A stretch of 20,743 bases of DNA, taken from Nitrospiraceae bacterium. Its GTDB lineage: Bacteria > Nitrospirota > Nitrospiria > Nitrospirales > UBA8639. Position 1 is the stretch's first letter, and every line of letters starts with the position of its first letter. Location: positions 1-20,743 of the forward strand of contig DOFS01000209.1 of assembly GCA_003523945.1 (NCBI GenBank), given 5' to 3'. Positions 1-6,567 of the stretch are shown here, in pieces. Position numbers and translations under genes: made by a program. Under the pieces are notes generated by a model. It saw nothing but the letters and a program-made list of their open reading frames with translations, was not told the origin of the DNA and ran no database searches.

Positions 1-165
1 ACTTTTGATAGACAAGACTCAAAAGTCCCAACAACATTCACAGCCTCGATAAGCCGGATCTTCACAAACTCATGAGGCAGAAAAAGTGCAGCAGCCAGCC
101 CACACCTGGGCTATCCGTTAAATGGCTAGCAATTACTTGCTAAAACTGTAGGGAATGGAAACGTA

Positions 166-612
166 TTACAAAGGGAAAAGAGGTGGAGCTCTTCCTGAAT
201 GGATAGGAAGAAGAAGGCTTGTGGAAGGAAGGACAGTGTTGAATGTGTTCAGCGGACTTCCGCGAACAGGTGACGTTGGCTCCCATAAACTTTGAGGTAG
301 AACAGGTGACGGATAGTCTGTGGGCGAAGCGTCGACTATGGGCAGAATGGTGAAAAGGTTAGTGCTCGAACCTGAAGTCAGGGTGATGAGGGAAACATGG
401 TCAAGAATTGGCCATAGGTCCTGGTTCTGGTGCTCACCAGATTCTGGCTGGGGTACGTGAGAAGAATGCTCTGCCAGATGAACATGGCGGACCTGACCTG
501 CCTGTTCAGGACCCTGGGCTCCATATCCGGCTTCTGCCAGTTGAATGCGATGGTCATGAAGAAAGGGGAGACTAAAGATCCCAAATAAAAGGAGGGAAAC
601 CCATACTTTCAT
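166..612 (-). CDS. Exported His-rich hypothetical protein
   Basis: The 148-residue product starts with a typical Sec signal (MKVWVSLLLFGIFSLPFL, about residues 1-18). A His-rich stretch follows, with several HxH/HxxH-like spacings (RHVHLAEHSSH around residues 42-52, then GEHQNQ). The C-terminal half is Pro/Ser-rich, has no further membrane segment and ends in GRAPPLFPL. It contains no Cys. I do not recognise a family by name. Small exported His-rich proteins of this shape often sit beside heavy-metal efflux operons, so periplasmic metal binding is possible but is inference only. The ATG at 610-612 is chosen because it gives the signal peptide; no strong Shine-Dalgarno is visible. It is transcribed away from the MerR gene, and nothing else on the minus strand is visible in bases 1-165. 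Confidence 0.5.
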   Translation of the reverse strand: MKVWVSLLLFGIFSLPFLHDHRIQLAEAGYGAQGPEQAGQVRHVHLAEHSSHVPQPESGEHQNQDLWPILDHVSLITLTSGSSTNLFTILPIVDASPTDYPSPVLPQSLWEPTSPVRGSPLNTFNTVLPSTSLLLPIHSGRAPPLFPL

Positions 613-786
613 ACGCCCGCAATCCTTGCTCTTCTCAAAATGGTCTGTCTAATTGTATACGCTACGCGCCATCTCGGAAGGTATCATGTGAATTATGCCT
701 CGTCAATGTTTATAAAAATATGTCGGCCAGTTTAAGGGCTAACTCAAATAGGGAAGCTCTGCATGCTGTGATTCTCCGTGTTTCGC

Positions 787-960
787 CTAACTCCAATTGT
801 TTGATGATAGGTGTTTCTTCCCTTTGCCATTTGAGACGAGGGCCAACCCCAACAATACCTCAGGAAGGCGTGGGGTCCTTTTGTCACATAACACGAGCCG
901 ATAGACGCGAAATTCGGCTTTCAGTTTTTGTCCAAGGGTCTTTAAGGTCTTGACCATCAT
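787..960 (-). pseudogene. Truncated DUF1232 (YkvA-like) gene remnant
   Basis: Read from the ATG at 958-960, the minus strand encodes MVKTLKTLGQKLKAEFRVYR followed by LVLCDKRTPRLPEVLLGLALV. This matches the usual N-terminus of DUF1232 small membrane proteins (pattern LK.E.RVYRLVL.D.RTPRL.K.LLGLA). In intact family members the next segment is a hydrophobic helix of the YALSPIDLIPDFIPVLG type. Here the similarity ends near position 835, after LGLALV, and is replaced by SNGKGKKHLSSNNWS and a stop. I could not find the missing half in the other two minus-strand frames. It is therefore a 5' fragment of a gene, not a functional copy. It lies just downstream of the merR stop. Confidence 0.5.
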
Positions 961-1021
961 GGGAACGATTGCGCCAGAGTGATCGAGAAGCTTTGGGAAC
1001 CCGTATCTTCGTGCCTGGATT

Positions 1022-1432
1022 TCACTGTGTGATTCGTTGCTGTCCTGCAAACAGCGATTCAATAATAGGACAGTCCGGAACCAAACCTCCTTTGCATTGA
1101 GATGAGATCGAACGAAGTGTTTTTTGAAGCCTTCGCAGATCGGAGATTTTCTTACTGACATCCTTGAGATGTTGCTCTGTGACCCCCTTTACTTCCTGAC
1201 ACGTGTACCGCTCGCCGTTGACGAGCTTTAACAATGTACGAATCTCTTCAAGCGAAAATCCCAGTTCCCGGCTGCGCCGGACGAACACCAACCGTTTGAT
1301 TTGTTCCCTTTCATACAGTCGGTGCCCACCTTCCGTGCGCGGAGGTTTTAACAAAATCCCAATCCGCTCGTAATACCGAATCGTCTCAATGTGACAACCC
1401 GTCTGCTTGGACAAAACCCCTATGGTGACCAT
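1022..1432 (-). CDS. merR: MerR-family metal-responsive regulator
   Basis: The product is 136 residues, starting at the ATG at 1430-1432, which has a GGGGGAGG Shine-Dalgarno a few bases upstream; an upstream in-frame start at 1495 would run through the promoter. The N-terminal winged helix-turn-helix (IGVLSKQTGCHIETIRYYER, residues 4-23) is classic MerR. A long dimerisation helix follows (about 78-111). Three Cys sit at the metal-binding positions: C78 (RYTCQE), C113 (SSQCKGG) and C121 (PDCPII). They match C82/C117/C126 of Tn501 MerR in order, though C113-C121 is one residue shorter; CadR/PbrR regulators have a similar triad. It should distort the spacer of the divergent promoter to activate the plus-strand genes and repress its own. 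Mercury is suggested by the mer-type neighbours; Cd, Pb or Zn cannot be excluded. Confidence 0.9.
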   Translation of the reverse strand: MVTIGVLSKQTGCHIETIRYYERIGILLKPPRTEGGHRLYEREQIKRLVFVRRSRELGFSLEEIRTLLKLVNGERYTCQEVKGVTEQHLKDVSKKISDLRRLQKTLRSISSQCKGGLVPDCPIIESLFAGQQRITQ

Positions 1433-1457
1433 GTGCGCCTCCCCCAAAAAAAACCTC

Positions 1458-1488
1458 TTGTATCTGTAGTTACTACAGGGTTTATCAT
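1458..1488 (+). promoter_or_regulatory. MerR-type promoter with 19-bp spacer (mer operon)
   Basis: A -35 box TTGTAT (1458-1463) and a -10 box TATCAT (1483-1488) are separated by exactly 19 bp (1464-1482). This over-long spacing is the hallmark of MerR-activated promoters. The spacer contains the operator dyad. Transcription would start near 1495 and run into the gene at 1526. The box resembles the CadR/PbrR operator type (CTATAG..CTACAGGGT) as much as the Tn501 mer operator. Confidence 0.8.
1464..1478. promoter_or_regulatory. MerR operator dyad
   Basis: CTGTAGTTACTACAG is a perfect 7-bp inverted repeat (CTGTAGT/ACTACAG) around one central base (1471). It lies inside the 19-bp spacer of the plus-strand promoter and overlaps the predicted minus-strand -10 box, so one bound dimer could control both directions. 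Confidence 0.8.
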
Positions 1489-1495
1489 AGGTCAA
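1467..1495 (-). promoter_or_regulatory. Predicted divergent merR promoter
   Basis: On the minus strand, TTGACC (1495-1490) and TAACTA (1472-1467) are spaced by 17 bp. The -10 box falls inside the operator dyad, which predicts autorepression by MerR. The resulting leader before the merR ATG at 1432 would be roughly 30 nt. Confidence 0.55.
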
Positions 1496-1525
1496 ATACA
1501 GGTGGAAATCTAGACGTTATCGCCC

Positions 1526-1909
1526 ATGCCAAACAGAGAATTTTGTGAATCTAAAGATTGGATCAGTGATTCCTACACCTATGCACTTCTATGGGGATTG
1601 CCGGGAGCACTGTTAATCGTTGGAGTTTTTGTAGACCCCTTCACGAGAACGGTCATGTGGAGTGGTGCGCTTCTGTGGAAAGGTGTTGCATGCTTTGCCA
1701 ATGCCGCACGGTGTGGACGGACTCATTGCTATTTTACGGGACCGTATTTCCTCCTGCTGGCCATCGTGACGTTCCTGCACGGATTCCGAATCGTAGACCT
1801 TGGTGCGAATGGTTGGATTTGGTTAGGCCTGGCAATCATGGGCGGAACCGGGTTCTTATGGGTTGTCACGGAACGAGTCTGGGGAAAGTTTGCTTCTGCG
1901 AAGTCTTGA
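1526..1909 (+). CDS. Four-TM membrane protein with RCGRTHC motif
   Basis: This is the first gene behind the MerR-type promoter: 127 residues, about four hydrophobic segments (roughly 19-37, 44-60, 69-87 and 94-113) and a charged C-terminal tail. Between the second and third segments it carries FANAARCGRTHCYFTGP (about 57-73), with two Cys and one His in a compact RCGRTHC motif near the membrane surface. It is not MerC, MerT, MerF or MerE, because it lacks the vicinal or CxxC pairs in a first helix. The position and motif suggest a membrane protein that meets a soft metal ion, or an accessory to MerT. That role is inference. The ATG at 1526 follows the predicted transcription start by about 30 nt; the only Shine-Dalgarno-like stretch, AGGTGG at about 1499-1504, is distant. 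Confidence 0.75.
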   Translation: MPNREFCESKDWISDSYTYALLWGLPGALLIVGVFVDPFTRTVMWSGALLWKGVACFANAARCGRTHCYFTGPYFLLLAIVTFLHGFRIVDLGANGWIWLGLAIMGGTGFLWVVTERVWGKFASAKS

Positions 1910-1956
1910 TCTGAGATTGTCCTAACGAGTTGATCTACGAAACATGAGAGGAGACC

Positions 1957-2403
1957 ATGCATAAGAAATCAATTTCTGAAGCCGCCTTTATATCCGAAAA
2001 ATCCCCATTTCAAGAAAGCGAAGGCGCAAGAAATTTTAAAGAGCCTGCCTCCATAGCATCAGTTGGTGGAATCATCGCAGCCTTTCTTGCCTCTCTTTGC
2101 TGTATTGGGCCTGTGCTGTTTGCTGCGCTTGGGGTAGGTGTCGGAGCCACAGGCTTTTTAGCGAATACCGCAGGGTTCCTGAAGGCCTTTGTCCCCTACC
2201 GACCGTTTTTCATTGTTGTCGCACTGGTGGCGATTGGAGCCGGGTTTTATCTCGTGTATCGCAGGCCCAAAGCCCCTTGTGCCTCAGACGCACATTGTAC
2301 GGATTCACGAACAGGCTCGAAATCGGTTGTCTTACTCTGGTTGGCTACGGTGTTGACCCTCTTTTTTGTCTTGTCCCCTTATTGGCTGGGAATTTTCAAA
2401 TAA
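1957..2403 (+). CDS. merT: MerT-like mercuric ion transporter
   Basis: A 148-residue inner-membrane protein with three hydrophobic helices. Helix 1 contains vicinal cysteines C48-C49 (ASLCCIGPVLF), equivalent to C24-C25 of MerT. The loop after helix 2 has C108-x5-C114 (PCASDAHC), the same spacing as C76/C82 of MerT. MerT takes Hg(II) from periplasmic MerP and carries it to the cytoplasm for reduction. The protein has about 30 extra polar residues at its N-terminus compared with the usual 116-residue MerT. The ATG at 1957 is supported by AGAGGAG at 1947-1953. It lies 47 bp after the four-TM gene and 14 bp before merP, so they are probably one operon. Confidence 0.88.
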   Translation: MHKKSISEAAFISEKSPFQESEGARNFKEPASIASVGGIIAAFLASLCCIGPVLFAALGVGVGATGFLANTAGFLKAFVPYRPFFIVVALVAIGAGFYLVYRRPKAPCASDAHCTDSRTGSKSVVLLWLATVLTLFFVLSPYWLGIFK

Positions 2404-2417
2404 AGGAAGGTGAAACC

Positions 2418-2831
2418 ATGATACGAAGACTGTTTCCATTGATGTTTCTAACAATGTTTCTCCTCCCACAGGGCATATTGGCTTGGGGCTCTCTTGCGGC
2501 CTCGGAAGCACTCCCTGCGAGTGCTCCCTCAGGGGAAATCATCACACTGAAAATTGATGGGTGGACCTGCGCAAGCTGTGAAAAAGATGTACATGCCGCC
2601 CTGATGGGAGTTTCTGGGGTTCAATCTGCCGAGGTGAGTTATCCGAGTGGTGGAGCCATTGTCGTTGTTGAGACAGGGCACATCAATCCCGATCAATTGG
2701 TTCAAGCCATCAGAGGTGCCAGCAATGTGTTCGACACCTACAAGGCCACCGTTATTCCCAATGGTTCCCTAACCATTCAAAAGAAAGAGAGCAATGCGTT
2801 CCGGGATTTCTGGTCTTCACTTTTCAAATAA
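2418..2831 (+). CDS. merP: MerP-like exported heavy-metal-associated protein
   Basis: The 137-residue product has a Sec signal (MIRRLFPLMFLTMFLLPQG and on, about residues 1-27) and one heavy-metal-associated domain (about 40-110). The metal loop is GWTCASC (C51, C54), corresponding to GMTCAAC of MerP, with Trp in place of Met before Thr. In the mer system the periplasmic MerP binds Hg(II) through this pair and hands it to MerT. About 25 residues follow the domain and end in FRDFWSSLFK; typical MerP ends with the domain. The ATG at 2418 follows AAGGAAGG at 2403-2410. It is part of the merT operon. Confidence 0.88.
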   Translation: MIRRLFPLMFLTMFLLPQGILAWGSLAASEALPASAPSGEIITLKIDGWTCASCEKDVHAALMGVSGVQSAEVSYPSGGAIVVVETGHINPDQLVQAIRGASNVFDTYKATVIPNGSLTIQKKESNAFRDFWSSLFK

Positions 2832-2995
2832 CCCCCTAAGGGAAGCATTGTCTCCGGTGCTCCCAGTTGGGGAACCAGAACAATTTCTGGAACATCAACA
2901 TGGACCAATCAGTGATTGAGTCACAGTAAACACACCATTTGGGTAGTTGGCCGGCACCCAATTCACCTCATCTCAAAAAATGGAAAGGAATCATG

Positions 2996-3370
2996 ATGAT
3001 GCATGAAGTCGAAACGAACACACCGGAGTCGACCTTCGAAGAATTGAGGCGTTTAAGCCCCAAGGTGACCGGTGGAGTCATGCGGATGCGTGAAGAGGCC
3101 TATCGAGAAAAAGCCGTGCCCGCCAAGTACAAACTGTTGACGGCCATGAGTATCTCAATTGCCCTACGGTGCGAACCCTGTATTGAAGCGTATGTGAAAA
3201 TGGCCTGTGATAAAGGAATTTCCCAGGAGGAATTTATCGAATTCTTAGATGTGGCCATGACCATGCAAGGATGCCCTGGAGAAGAGTGGGCGTTAAAAGC
3301 CTTTGAGGTCTACAAAGAGCATGTTACAGGACAACACAGTGTAGCTGGAGCAGGCTGTTGCAGCCACTGA
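2996..3370 (+). CDS. AhpD/carboxymuconolactone decarboxylase-like protein, CC tail
   Basis: A 124-residue cytoplasmic protein of the AhpD-like fold, with the core ISIALRCEPCIEAYVKMACDK (CxxC at C59/C62) and, further on, FLDVAMTMQGCPG. AhpD uses E-x-C-x-x-C-x-x-x-H as its redox centre; here the residue four after the second Cys is Tyr66, not His. The C-terminus ends AGAGCCSH, adding a vicinal Cys pair that could bind a soft metal. The function may be thiol peroxidase-like or metal handling; the exact substrate is unknown. Three consecutive ATGs (2993, 2996, 2999) are possible. I chose 2996 because AAGGA at 2985-2989 then has a normal 6-nt gap. It lies 164 bp after merP with no clear terminator, so it may share that transcript. 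Confidence 0.8.
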   Translation: MMHEVETNTPESTFEELRRLSPKVTGGVMRMREEAYREKAVPAKYKLLTAMSISIALRCEPCIEAYVKMACDKGISQEEFIEFLDVAMTMQGCPGEEWALKAFEVYKEHVTGQHSVAGAGCCSH

Positions 3371-3516
3371 TCTCAGCCGGCATCTGCCGGACCAAGCAAG
3401 ATGGGCCACGGACTTGTTCTTGCCTTCCTCAAGGCTTTGCTAGAGATGCTGGGCTGAGCCTGTGGCAGAAAAAACCAAAACCGGTTGAGTGCAGAAGACA
3501 AGAGGAGAATTTGTTA

Positions 3517-4050
3517 ATGGGAAACCGGATTCAAAAATTTATGGTGGTGGGAGCCTTATTTGCTTGGGGATTATTCGGCCATATGCCCCACGGAGAAGCA
3601 GCCCAAATCCTCATTCATATGAAAACCTCACTGGCTGAAGACGACGCGCAAATTTGTGCAGTCCCGAATGTAGTCTGGGCCATGACGAAAGCCGGTCACC
3701 AAGTCAAAATATTGGTGGATGCCAGCGCAGTCACTTCGGTGACCAAAGGGTTTGGTTGGGTCAATAACCTGTTCCGTTCCGACAGCACCGCGCTAGACCA
3801 TGCCGCCCTCCCCGAACGAGAACGGCAGAGTCTTGCCGAACAAATGGACGTTCCCCTTGAGAAGGTGCCATACAATTACGGCGACTATTTTCAATTTCTC
3901 AAAAGTCTAGGTGTAGAAATTTACGGAAATCAAACCATGATGCTGCTCTATAATATTGATCCATCAAAAGTGGATTCGGCGGTCATCCCGATACCCCTCA
4001 ATCAAATGGTCGACCTATTCGCAGCAGCCGATCAAATTGTCGTGTATTGA
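3517..4050 (+). CDS. Exported DsrE-family protein
   Basis: 177 residues with a signal peptide (about 1-29, ending HGEAA). The mature part looks like the DsrE/TusD fold: ILIHMKTSLAEDDAQICAVPNVVWAMTKAGHQVKILVDASAV (about 31-72, short hydrophobic strand then helix) and a later LKSLGVEIYGN segment. The single Cys, C47, is at the position where DsrE-like sulfur carriers often keep a reactive Cys. Family members move sulfur or act in sulfur and redox metabolism; an exported copy in a metal locus could supply or bind sulfur/thiol groups, but that is inference. GAGGAG at 3502-3507 supports the ATG at 3517. The 146 bp upstream contain a small GC stem (CCGGCA-TC-TGCCGG, 3377-3390) with no T-run. Confidence 0.7.
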   Translation: MGNRIQKFMVVGALFAWGLFGHMPHGEAAQILIHMKTSLAEDDAQICAVPNVVWAMTKAGHQVKILVDASAVTSVTKGFGWVNNLFRSDSTALDHAALPERERQSLAEQMDVPLEKVPYNYGDYFQFLKSLGVEIYGNQTMMLLYNIDPSKVDSAVIPIPLNQMVDLFAAADQIVVY

Positions 4051-4114
4051 GCGGGGAGGAAGCGATTTGTTTTCTACCAACCATAACGCCTTTCAAAAAA
4101 CGTAGAGGTGCTTT

Positions 4115-5542
4115 GTGGTTTCCCAGACTGGTGTTTCGACACACTCTTCTTCCAAACGAAAACGTGACACGCCTGTGATTCTTCCCGGTCCCAATACGAA
4201 GGCGGTGCCTCGCATTCCAGACCTCCATGCCAGCATGAAGTCTGGGCCGGACCAACTTCTCCTTCAGGAAAACCTTTGGGGTATTTTAAATAGTATTACA
4301 GAGGGAATTTTAGTTGTGAACCAAGATCTTATAGTCACCCAGGTCAATAAAGCGGCCTTGGAGATTACGGGATTTTCCTCTGGCGAGATTCTGGGACAAC
4401 CTTGCTTGGAGATTTTCCGAGGGTCCCTGTGTGAAAGCCACTGTTTCATGGCTGATTCCCAGCATGGACAAGCCGCAAAGGACGTGGAAGTCGAAATTAT
4501 CAGACGAGATGGAACCACGCGCGCCGTGGCGGTGACGACGTCCTTGTTGTTTGATGAGCAGGGCTTAGCCGAAGGGGTGGTCGTGGTCTTTCGTGACATT
4601 TCGGAATATCGCTTGCTCAAAGAACAACTCAAGGGAAAATGGCGGTTGGCCAACATCATTGGGAAAAGCCCAATCATTCAGAGATTGTTTCAAAAAATCC
4701 AACAAGTCGCCCCCATGGATACGACGGTCTTAATCCAAGGGGAAAGCGGAACGGGCAAAGAACTCGTCGCTCATGCTCTTCATTATTATAGCCCAAGAGC
4801 ATCTAAACCCCTGATCAAGGTGAACTGTTCGGCCCTGGCGGAGACCTTACTGGAATCTGAATTATTCGGGCATGCCCGAGGAGCGTTCACCGGAGCGATT
4901 TGCGACAAAATCGGTCGGTTCGAGGCCGCGGATGGCGGGACCATACTCTTAGACGAAATTGGGGATCTCAGCAATTATTTGCAATTGAAACTCTTAAGAG
5001 TTCTTCAGGAAAAAGAGTTTGAGCGAGTTGGAGAAGTTAAACCCCGAAAAGCCAATGTGCGGGTTCTGGCAGCCACCCATCAAGATCTTAAGGATCTGCT
5101 CAAGAAGGGGTTACTGCGAGAAGATTTGTATTATCGGTTGAAGGTGGTGCCCATTCATCTTCCCCCTCTACGCGAACGAAAAGAAGATATCCCCTTACTC
5201 GTGAAGCATTTTGTGGCGAAATATAACAAGGAAATGGAAAAGGGGATTTTGGGTCCAACCCCGGATGCGGTTGCGGCGCTCATGGACTACAACTGGCCCG
5301 GTAATATACGTGAGCTTGAAAACGCAATTGAGCATGCCTTTGTGCATACGCAAGGGCTCTATCTAACCCTCGCCAATTTTCCATCGGAACTTCCATCTGA
5401 CGGGAGCGATGCGGGGAAAAAAGAATTCGAGGAAATCCGAAAGGCTCTCAAAAAAACCCGAGGCAATAAGACCGCCGCCGCCAATCTTCTGGGAATTGGG
5501 CGGGCCACGCTCTGGCGAAAACTCAAGAACAGTTCCGGCTGA
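4115..5542 (+). CDS. Sigma-54-dependent activator, PAS-AAA+-Fis
   Basis: 475 residues. A PAS domain (about 53-165) has three Cys spaced C97-x8-C106-x3-C110, a pattern suited to redox or metal sensing. The AAA+ domain (about 180-405) has Walker A GESGTGKE (209-216), the sigma-54 contact loop GAFTGA (256-261), Walker B GGTILLDE (274-281) and the arginine-rich segment [15 protein letters not shown] (341-355). A Fis-type helix-turn-helix ends the protein (about 440-471, [20 protein letters not shown]). There is no receiver domain, so the signal is probably sensed directly by PAS. The start is GTG at 4115 behind AGAGG. By eye I found no convincing -24/-12 promoter in the window, so its targets are unknown; linkage suggests the metal genes. 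Confidence 0.93.
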   Translation: MVSQTGVSTHSSSKRKRDTPVILPGPNTKAVPRIPDLHASMKSGPDQLLLQENLWGILNSITEGILVVNQDLIVTQVNKAALEITGFSSGEILGQPCLEIFRGSLCESHCFMADSQHGQAAKDVEVEIIRRDGTTRAVAVTTSLLFDEQGLAEGVVVVFRDISEYRLLKEQLKGKWRLANIIGKSPIIQRLFQKIQQVAPMDTTVLIQGESGTGKELVAHALHYYSPRASKPLIKVNCSALAETLLESELFGHARGAFTGAICDKIGRFEAADGGTILLDEIGDLSNYLQLKLLRVLQEKEFERVGEVKPRKANVRVLAATHQDLKDLLKKGLLREDLYYRLKVVPIHLPPLRERKEDIPLLVKHFVAKYNKEMEKGILGPTPDAVAALMDYNWPGNIRELENAIEHAFVHTQGLYLTLANFPSELPSDGSDAGKKEFEEIRKALKKTRGNKTAAANLLGIGRATLWRKLKNSSG

Positions 5543-5579
5543 AACCCTCCCTCTAGCCTCAAGAAGCGGCAGGCTTTTA

Positions 5580-5617
5580 GGGGTCGTCTCAGAAAACGGA
5601 AAATAAAGTACGCTAAG
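5580..5617 (+). repeat. Tn3-family 38-bp terminal inverted repeat (Tn21/Tn501 type)
   Basis: The 38 bp start GGGGTCGTCTCAGAAAACGG and continue AAAATAAAGTACGCTAAG. From memory this is the Tn21-group terminal repeat with a single difference (GTACGC for GCACGC). The GGGG end is the outer edge, so the element would extend to the right. I searched for the opposite copy (CTTAGCG..GACGACCCC) and found none in the window, nor any transposase or resolvase gene, so this is a solo end or one end of a longer element. TTTTA at 5575-5579 would be the left candidate 5-bp target duplication. Confidence 0.85.
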
Positions 5618-5631
5618 TTGTCGCCACAAAT

Positions 5632-6567
5632 TCAAACCTGCGTTAGTTTTGGAATTAAACGCACATAGATCAGCTCACTGATTAACTCGACAAGTGTTTG
5701 TATAACGATGATCGCCGGCAGCACGGGAATTGCTCCAGGCACAGCAAGCGCGAGCGGTAACACCACGAGCGAATTTCGCGTGCCGGCGCTGAATGCAATA
5801 GCACGGCCAGCCGGTACGTCGAGGCGGAACAGGCGACCCACTAGCCACCCTAGGAAGGGAGCAAGCGCCGCAAAGGCAATATAGATCGGGATCACCTGCA
5901 AGACCACATCGGTCGCAGGCCCGAGCTGCGGTACTACGGCCGCGATGACCACGAATAGGACAAGCGTCGTCGCTGGCACAGGCAGCAATCCTAGCCTGGT
6001 AAATACCCACTCTCGCCTTCGGGCCCGAGCTGCCAAAAATTGGACAAGACCGGCAATTAAGAACGGAACCGCAATCAGCCAAATGAACGCGTGAACGAAT
6101 GGGCCGGGCTGAACAAGGTCGGTTGCATTGTTCCCAAGGAACAGGCCGAGATAGACCGGCAGCAACAGCATTTGCACGATCAAGAGCGCGGGAGTTGCCG
6201 CCAGCAGCAGGCGCGCATCGGCGCGGCCAAGGTGCGAAAAGGTCACCACGTAGTCAATGCAAGGTGTGAGCAGGACCAACAGCACACCAAGCAACACCAT
6301 CGGATCGGGTGGCAGAAACTGCACCAGTGCGGCCACGAGCAAGGGCACTATAACGAAGTTTGCGATGAGCAGTGCTGCGAAGAATCTAGCGCGGGTGAAG
6401 GCCCGCCCAAGGTCGGCAAGGGGCACTTGCAGGAAAGTCACAAACAACATCAATGCTAGTGCTGGAGTAACGCCAGCCTCAAGAACAGTTGTTCCAGGCA
6501 CGAATACAGCAATGACCGCTGCCAGTACTACCGTAGCAAAGTAAATGCTGATTTGCCTATTTTCCAA
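5632..6567 (-). CDS. ACR3/BASS-family permease, putative arsenite efflux
   Basis: 311 residues with about ten hydrophobic helices. Two family hallmarks are visible: LTPCIDYVVTF with C103, equivalent to the conserved Cys of ACR3 arsenite transporters, and AGTRNSLVVLPLALA (261-275), the conserved GTRNS helix of arsenic-resistance members of the bile acid:Na+ symporter superfamily. It probably exports arsenite or a related oxyanion; a different organic-anion substrate is possible. No arsR, arsC or arsM lies beside it. The start is TTG at 6565-6567, with CAGGGAG upstream on the minus strand. The gene is visibly GC-richer than both flanks, and its stop lies only 14 bp from the Tn3-type repeat, which suggests it came in as transposon cargo. 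Confidence 0.8.
   Translation of the reverse strand: MENRQISIYFATVVLAAVIAVFVPGTTVLEAGVTPALALMLFVTFLQVPLADLGRAFTRARFFAALLIANFVIVPLLVAALVQFLPPDPMVLLGVLLVLLTPCIDYVVTFSHLGRADARLLLAATPALLIVQMLLLPVYLGLFLGNNATDLVQPGPFVHAFIWLIAVPFLIAGLVQFLAARARRREWVFTRLGLLPVPATTLVLFVVIAAVVPQLGPATDVVLQVIPIYIAFAALAPFLGWLVGRLFRLDVPAGRAIAFSAGTRNSLVVLPLALAVPGAIPVLPAIIVIQTLVELISELIYVRLIPKLTQV

Noticed and set aside
2097..2417. Extended frame upstream of merP in another frame of merT
   Set aside because: It is the shadow of merT; the real MerP starts at 2418 with its own ribosome site and signal peptide.
3400..3480. Possible sigma-54 promoter (GGCCACGGACTTGT; also TGGCAGAAAAAACC)
   Set aside because: Neither has the GG-N10-GC core in place; only partial matches, so not called.
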